Positions 60,845 to 64,000 of a stretch of DNA of 64,000 nucleotides are shown one piece after another (the stretch's first letter is position 1; every line of letters starts with the position of its first letter). The DNA lies in NCBI GenBank assembly GCA_031553225.1, contig JAVBLU010000011.1, positions 61,145 through 125,144 on the forward strand, written 5' to 3'. The notes under the pieces are model-generated. The model saw only the letters and a program-made list of their open reading frames with translations, was not told the DNA's origin and did not search any database. The position numbers were made by a program, and so were the translations under genes. Origin of the DNA: JAVBLU01 sp031553225. Its GTDB lineage: Bacteria; Bacillota; Clostridia; Christensenellales; UBA1750.

Positions 60845-61633
60845 TCACCCCTTCCATGCGCGCAGGATGTTTACGGCACAAAGCGCGCACAGCGCGAGCA
60901 TGGTGGCCATGTAGCATCCCTCCACCTGCCGCTCGCTCATGCGCTTGTTCAGCAGCGACCCGGTATACCCGCCCAGCACCGCCGCCGCCAGCATAAAGGG
61001 CAGGGGCGGAAGGGCAAACGCCGCAAATCCCTCGCTCACGGCCACGAGCGTCAGCTTTGAGATCTGCGCAAAGAAGATGGTGAACAGCGAGTAAGGCACG
61101 GCCTCCTTGACCGTCAAGTTGAAGCAGAGGCACAAAAGAGCGATGTTGAGCGGTCCCCCGCCGATGCCTAGAAACACCGACACAACGCCCAGCACAAGAC
61201 CGGCTGCCGCACCCGCAGCGCCATGCGGCAGCGACAGCTTGCGCACGCGCCGTCTGTTCGCCACATACAAAACGATGAGCACGAGCACGAGCAGCAGCAC
61301 GGACGATTGCACGAGTTTCACCGCCGCGTCGTTCCCGGCCGCCCGCCGCACCGCCGCGAAGAGCTGCTCGCCCAGCAGCCCGCCCGCCAGGCTGCCCGTT
61401 GATACCCAGACGAGCAGCGTGCGCGACAGGTTGGCCCGTGCGCGCAGCTGCTTGTACAGCGAAACAACGCACATGCAAAACACGCAGCAGGCTGAGTACA
61501 GGGCAATTTCCGCGCTGCCGCTGCGGCCCATAAAGTCCAGCGCGGGCTTGATGATTACGCCCCCGCCCAAGCCGGAGATGGCTCCGACGGTGGTGGCGAG
61601 CAGCACGATAAGCGCGTATGCGGCGATGTACAT
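60845..61633 (-). CDS. TSUP (TauE/SafE) family sulfite/organosulfonate exporter
   Basis: A 262-residue membrane protein of the TSUP family, whose studied members export sulfite or carry sulfoacetate and related anions. Both internal-repeat signatures are present: SGLGGGVIIKPAL near residue 20 and GIGGGPLNIALLCL near residue 157. About eight membrane segments are visible. The gene starts 11 bp after the sugar isomerase stop, so it belongs to the same operon. With a sugar dehydrogenase and an isomerase upstream, the anion may be an inorganic product released from a modified sugar; that is an inference. Confidence 0.9.
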   Translation of the reverse strand: MYIAAYALIVLLATTVGAISGLGGGVIIKPALDFMGRSGSAEIALYSACCVFCMCVVSLYKQLRARANLSRTLLVWVSTGSLAGGLLGEQLFAAVRRAAGNDAAVKLVQSSVLLLVLVLIVLYVANRRRVRKLSLPHGAAGAAAGLVLGVVSVFLGIGGGPLNIALLCLCFNLTVKEAVPYSLFTIFFAQISKLTLVAVSEGFAAFALPPLPFMLAAAVLGGYTGSLLNKRMSERQVEGCYMATMLALCALCAVNILRAWKG

Positions 61634-61644
61634 GCCCTTTACCG

Positions 61645-62433
61645 TCAGCTTTCCATGAGCGATTTCACAAAGGCGAGCTCCTCGGGCAGCAGCTCCTCCA
61701 CAAGCGCTTCATCGCTGTATTCGGCCGGAAGACAGATATCGCCCCCGTAGCCGTTCGTTTTCAGCCACGCGGCGATGCGCGGGTAGCTGGCCTGCCCGTG
61801 CCGGCCGAGGGTGAAGTGGGGCTTCCACTCGGCGATGGGCGCTTCGGGACCATTGGCGCGCCGGTAGTAGGCGTTCTTGAAATTGACCAGGCACACCCGG
61901 CCGGCCAGGATCTCCAGCGCCTGCTCGGGCGCCTCGCCCGCCAGGCCGGAGTGCGCCGCGTCCCAAACGGCGGCGATGTGGCGCGGGGAGAAGCGCTGCA
62001 CGAGGCGCAGCAGCTCCATGCTGCCCGACGCCCCGCGGCCGTAGTGGTTCTGCACCCCAACGGTGACGGCGTACCGCTCGCAAAGGGGTACAAGGCTCTC
62101 CAGATACCCAATGAAGCGCTCCTCCCACGCAAGGTAGGGGGCCTCCTTGTCGGCAGGCGCCATGATGCGCAGAATTTTGCAGTTTGCGGCGGCCACGCCT
62201 GCAAAGCACGCCTCGTCCGTACCGGTGGCCACGCTGGAGACGGATACGCCAAAGTCGGCGAGCGTGCGCGCGAGGGCGGCCATGCCCGCCGCAGCGTTGC
62301 CCGGCTCCACCTGATAGCCGGGCCTGAGCGGAAACTCGACGGCCGAAAACCCAAGGCCGGCCACCTTGGCCCCGAGCTCGGCGGCCGTAAGCGTGCGGAA
62401 GGGCTTGGTGAACACGCTGTAGCGGTAGCGCAT
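61645..62433 (-). CDS. Sugar phosphate isomerase/epimerase (xylose-isomerase-like TIM barrel)
   Basis: A 262-residue AP-endonuclease-2-type TIM barrel, a family that isomerises, epimerises or dehydrates sugars and keto-inositols using a divalent metal. Strand-end motifs include AVEFPLRPGY, VGVQNHYGRG and AAVWDAAHSG (Asp and His candidates for metal binding), with a late Glu in LPAEYSD. VGVQNH has Gln where many relatives carry Glu. ATG 62433 has AGGAGGTG seven bases upstream and is preferred to the ATG at 62451. It lies 39 bp after the Gfo/Idh/MocA gene and 11 bp before the TSUP gene. Confidence 0.88.
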   Translation of the reverse strand: MRYRYSVFTKPFRTLTAAELGAKVAGLGFSAVEFPLRPGYQVEPGNAAAGMAALARTLADFGVSVSSVATGTDEACFAGVAAANCKILRIMAPADKEAPYLAWEERFIGYLESLVPLCERYAVTVGVQNHYGRGASGSMELLRLVQRFSPRHIAAVWDAAHSGLAGEAPEQALEILAGRVCLVNFKNAYYRRANGPEAPIAEWKPHFTLGRHGQASYPRIAAWLKTNGYGGDICLPAEYSDEALVEELLPEELAFVKSLMES

Positions 62434-62472
62434 GGTCGTGCACCTCCTCATGCGGCGAAAGGGAACGGCGCT

Positions 62473-63459
62473 CTACGCTTCCCCGGCGAGCAGCGCCTGG
62501 GCCAGGATCGTCTCGGCCACCTCCATGGTTTTTGCGGCGTCGGCGAAGCAGCACTGGGCGGGCGTCCCGGTTCGGATGGAATGCAGGAAGTCCGCAAGCG
62601 CGGCCGAAACGCCCGTGTATGCCTCGAGGCGCTGCGAGCCGGCGGCGTCCTTTGCGTCGATCGTCACGGGCGTCAGATTCCCATCCGCGTACACGCGGGC
62701 GGCCACCTCGTGCTCCACCTCGGCATAGATGCCCGGCGCGTGGATCTCCACGCAGAAGATGCGCTTGCCGCTCGTCCAGGAATTGATCAGGTGCCCGAGC
62801 GCGCCGTTGTCGAAGCGGAGCACCGCGCTGATGAAGTTGACGTCCGGCGTGCCCACCCGCCGCACGTCGGAGACGACGGAAGCGACGCCCCCGCCGCAGA
62901 CCGCGCGCAGCGTGTCGATGGAGTGCACCGTGTCGTCCATCATATGGTCGCGCGCGCCCAAAAAGGGCCGCGGGTCGCACTTGTAGAACCGGCACAGCGC
63001 GTGGGTGACCGCCCCGCGCGCCCGGCACGTGGCAAGCGCCTGCGCCGCTACGGGTGCGTACCTTCGCTGAAAGGAGACCTGGGTGGGCACGCCTTTCGCC
63101 TGCGCCAGATGGGCCAGGGCGCGCGCCTGATGGAGCGTCAGCCCCAGCGGTTTTTCAATCATCAGCGGCAGGCCCTGCTGCAGGCACCATACCCACACGT
63201 CGTACATGAGGTGCGGCTGCCCAATGCACAGCACCGCGTCGGGGCGCACCTCCTCCGCCATGCGGCGGTAGTCGTGCACGTCGCTTCCGTACGCGCGGGG
63301 AATGCAAAAATCGCGGCAGGCGGCCTCGCGCCGCGCCGGATCGATGTCGCACACCGCCTCCAGCCGCGCGTCCGCCTCATGCGTAAGCGCGGGCAGAATG
63401 ACCTGACGCGCGCGCTGTCCGGCCCCGATGAGCGCGATGCGAAGGGGCTTGTCACCCAT
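62473..63459 (-). CDS. Gfo/Idh/MocA-family NAD(P)-dependent sugar dehydrogenase
   Basis: A 328-residue oxidoreductase. The Rossmann domain opens with IALIGAGQRARQ (about 8-20). The EKPLG motif (about 100), with the conserved Lys, and the helix motif DDTVHSIDTL with the candidate catalytic His define the family. Members oxidise or reduce sugars and inositols, often making 3-keto sugars. ATG 63459 has AAGGAGG eight bases upstream. It is the first gene of the operon, behind a promoter with a palindromic operator. The substrate cannot be named from sequence; the combination with a TIM-barrel isomerase is typical of unusual-sugar catabolism. Confidence 0.92.
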   Translation of the reverse strand: MGDKPLRIALIGAGQRARQVILPALTHEADARLEAVCDIDPARREAACRDFCIPRAYGSDVHDYRRMAEEVRPDAVLCIGQPHLMYDVWVWCLQQGLPLMIEKPLGLTLHQARALAHLAQAKGVPTQVSFQRRYAPVAAQALATCRARGAVTHALCRFYKCDPRPFLGARDHMMDDTVHSIDTLRAVCGGGVASVVSDVRRVGTPDVNFISAVLRFDNGALGHLINSWTSGKRIFCVEIHAPGIYAEVEHEVAARVYADGNLTPVTIDAKDAAGSQRLEAYTGVSAALADFLHSIRTGTPAQCCFADAAKTMEVAETILAQALLAGEA

Positions 63460-63506
63460 GGGAAGCGCCTCCTTCTTTACGGAAAGAACGAGTTGCCCAC
63501 ACCGTA

Positions 63507-63541
63507 ACTGTACCACCGATGGCCGCGTCTTGCAAGACGCG
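63507..63541 (-). promoter_or_regulatory. Promoter and palindromic operator of the sugar operon
   Basis: On the minus strand TTGCAA (63535-63530) and TACAGT (63512-63507) have a 17-bp spacer. The -35 box is the exact centre of a perfect 18-bp palindrome, CGCGTCTTGCAAGACGCG (63524-63541). Such a site would bind a dimeric repressor that blocks polymerase, as LacI- or GntR-type regulators do; the regulator gene is not in the window. Confidence 0.65.
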
Positions 63542-63700
63542 CCGCTCGCGCGCGCGCATATGGTGGCCGCGATTATCCCGACAGGGGGAAGCAGATACGG
63601 CCGTCGCGCCGCTCGCGCGCGCATATGGTGGCCGGGGTGTACTGCACTAATACGCCATTGGAGGTGTGCGCGCCGCTCGCGCACACGCATATGGCGGCCG
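63539..63700. repeat. Three ~30-bp direct repeats upstream of the sugar operon
   Basis: Copies at 63539-63567 and 63606-63634 are identical over 29 bp. A third at 63670-63700 (31 bp) differs by a CA insertion-like change and one T-to-C change. Each begins GCGCCGCTCGCGC and ends with CATATGG followed by a GGCCG end. Start-to-start spacing is 67 and 64 bp. The first copy touches the operator palindrome. The intervening sequences are unrelated. Confidence 0.8.
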
Positions 63701-64000
63701 GGCAAGCTCGGAAGCGCTGCGCGCTTCGGCCGGCGTTTCCCGCGCGCGTCCCCTTCCCTTCGCGCAGGTTCCTTCGGTACGTTCAACGGCCGCCGCGCCA
63801 TGACGCTTGCCTCATGATGCGGCGGTCCCCTTGTCGCCTATGCATGCCGCGCGCAGGGTAAACGGCCGGAAAGAGACGCTGTCGCGGTGGCGCCGCCCGG
63901 GTTACAGCGCATGGGCCCCGGGCCTTTGCGCGAAGCTGAACGTCTTCACCGACGCGACGTCAATGGAAAGAGCCAAAACCGAAGTTGTCGGCGCGTGACA
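63701..64000. other. Right-end stretch without a recognisable gene
   Basis: Short open frames exist on both strands but none has a ribosome site plus a recognisable product. I see no terminator, RNA gene or mobile-element end here. With 63460-63700 this makes about 540 bp without a supported gene; a neighbouring gene or its promoter probably begins beyond the edge. Confidence 0.4.

Noticed and set aside
63539..63700. Possible CRISPR array
   Set aside because: Only three repeats, the third diverged and of different length, and no cas gene nearby; spacing is more consistent with binding sites.
63428..63998. Short plus-strand frames at the right end
   Set aside because: They overlap the operator and direct repeats, lack ribosome sites and show Arg/Ala-rich shadow composition.

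Overview
The window is a GC-rich chromosomal segment of an endospore-forming Firmicute of the class Clostridia. The evidence is a clear Spo0A (15626-16417), a SPOCS/DUF3794 plus LysM sporulation protein resembling SipL (10785-12323), MutS2, a DUF1836 protein, an oxygen-sensitive glycyl radical enzyme with its activase, and consistent Shine-Dalgarno-led starts. I cannot name the genus. A chemoreceptor behind a flagellar-sigma-like promoter suggests a motile organism.

Layout. 1-5140 (mostly + strand): the end of an unknown gene, a tandem GNAT acetyltransferase, an M1-type metallopeptidase lipoprotein, lipoate-protein ligase and a membrane protein. 5237-12323 (- strand): an esterase, a chemoreceptor, a GH95 fucosidase and the SipL-like protein. 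12494-15549 (+): a glycyl radical enzyme and its radical-SAM activase. 15626-18241 (-): spo0A and a MATE exporter. 18370-24873 (+): mutS2, a GNAT, a two-component system and an HtrA protease, the last three probably one envelope-stress unit. 25025-30871: an M55 aminopeptidase, a GGDEF protein, a complete polar amino-acid ABC transporter, an SGNH hydrolase and a DUF1836 regulator. 31080-36156: a secreted protein of unknown function, a MalT/LuxR-type regulator and a membrane-anchored TPR protein.

36195-59846 is one uninterrupted gene for a secreted protein of 7,883 residues. It has a signal peptide, Pro/Ala/Glu and Thr-Pro-Thr-Ser linkers, isolated RTX-like nonapeptides, many ~53-residue beta repeats like those of the fusobacterial leukotoxin LktA, two helical insertions and a cysteine-rich C-terminal tail in place of any sorting signal I recognise. 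It follows the TPR gene by 38 bp, so the two are probably co-transcribed. This is the most unusual object in the window.

59917-63459 (-) is a compact four-gene operon: Gfo/Idh/MocA dehydrogenase, TIM-barrel sugar isomerase/epimerase, TSUP (TauE/SafE) exporter and an orphan membrane protein. Its promoter carries a perfect 18-bp palindrome over the -35 box, followed outwards by three ~30-bp direct repeats. No tRNA, rRNA, CRISPR array, transposase or prophage gene was recognised. Regulation is unusually readable: many sigma-A promoters with 16-18 bp spacers, two apparently leaderless genes, and two genes whose Shine-Dalgarno forms one arm of a hairpin.
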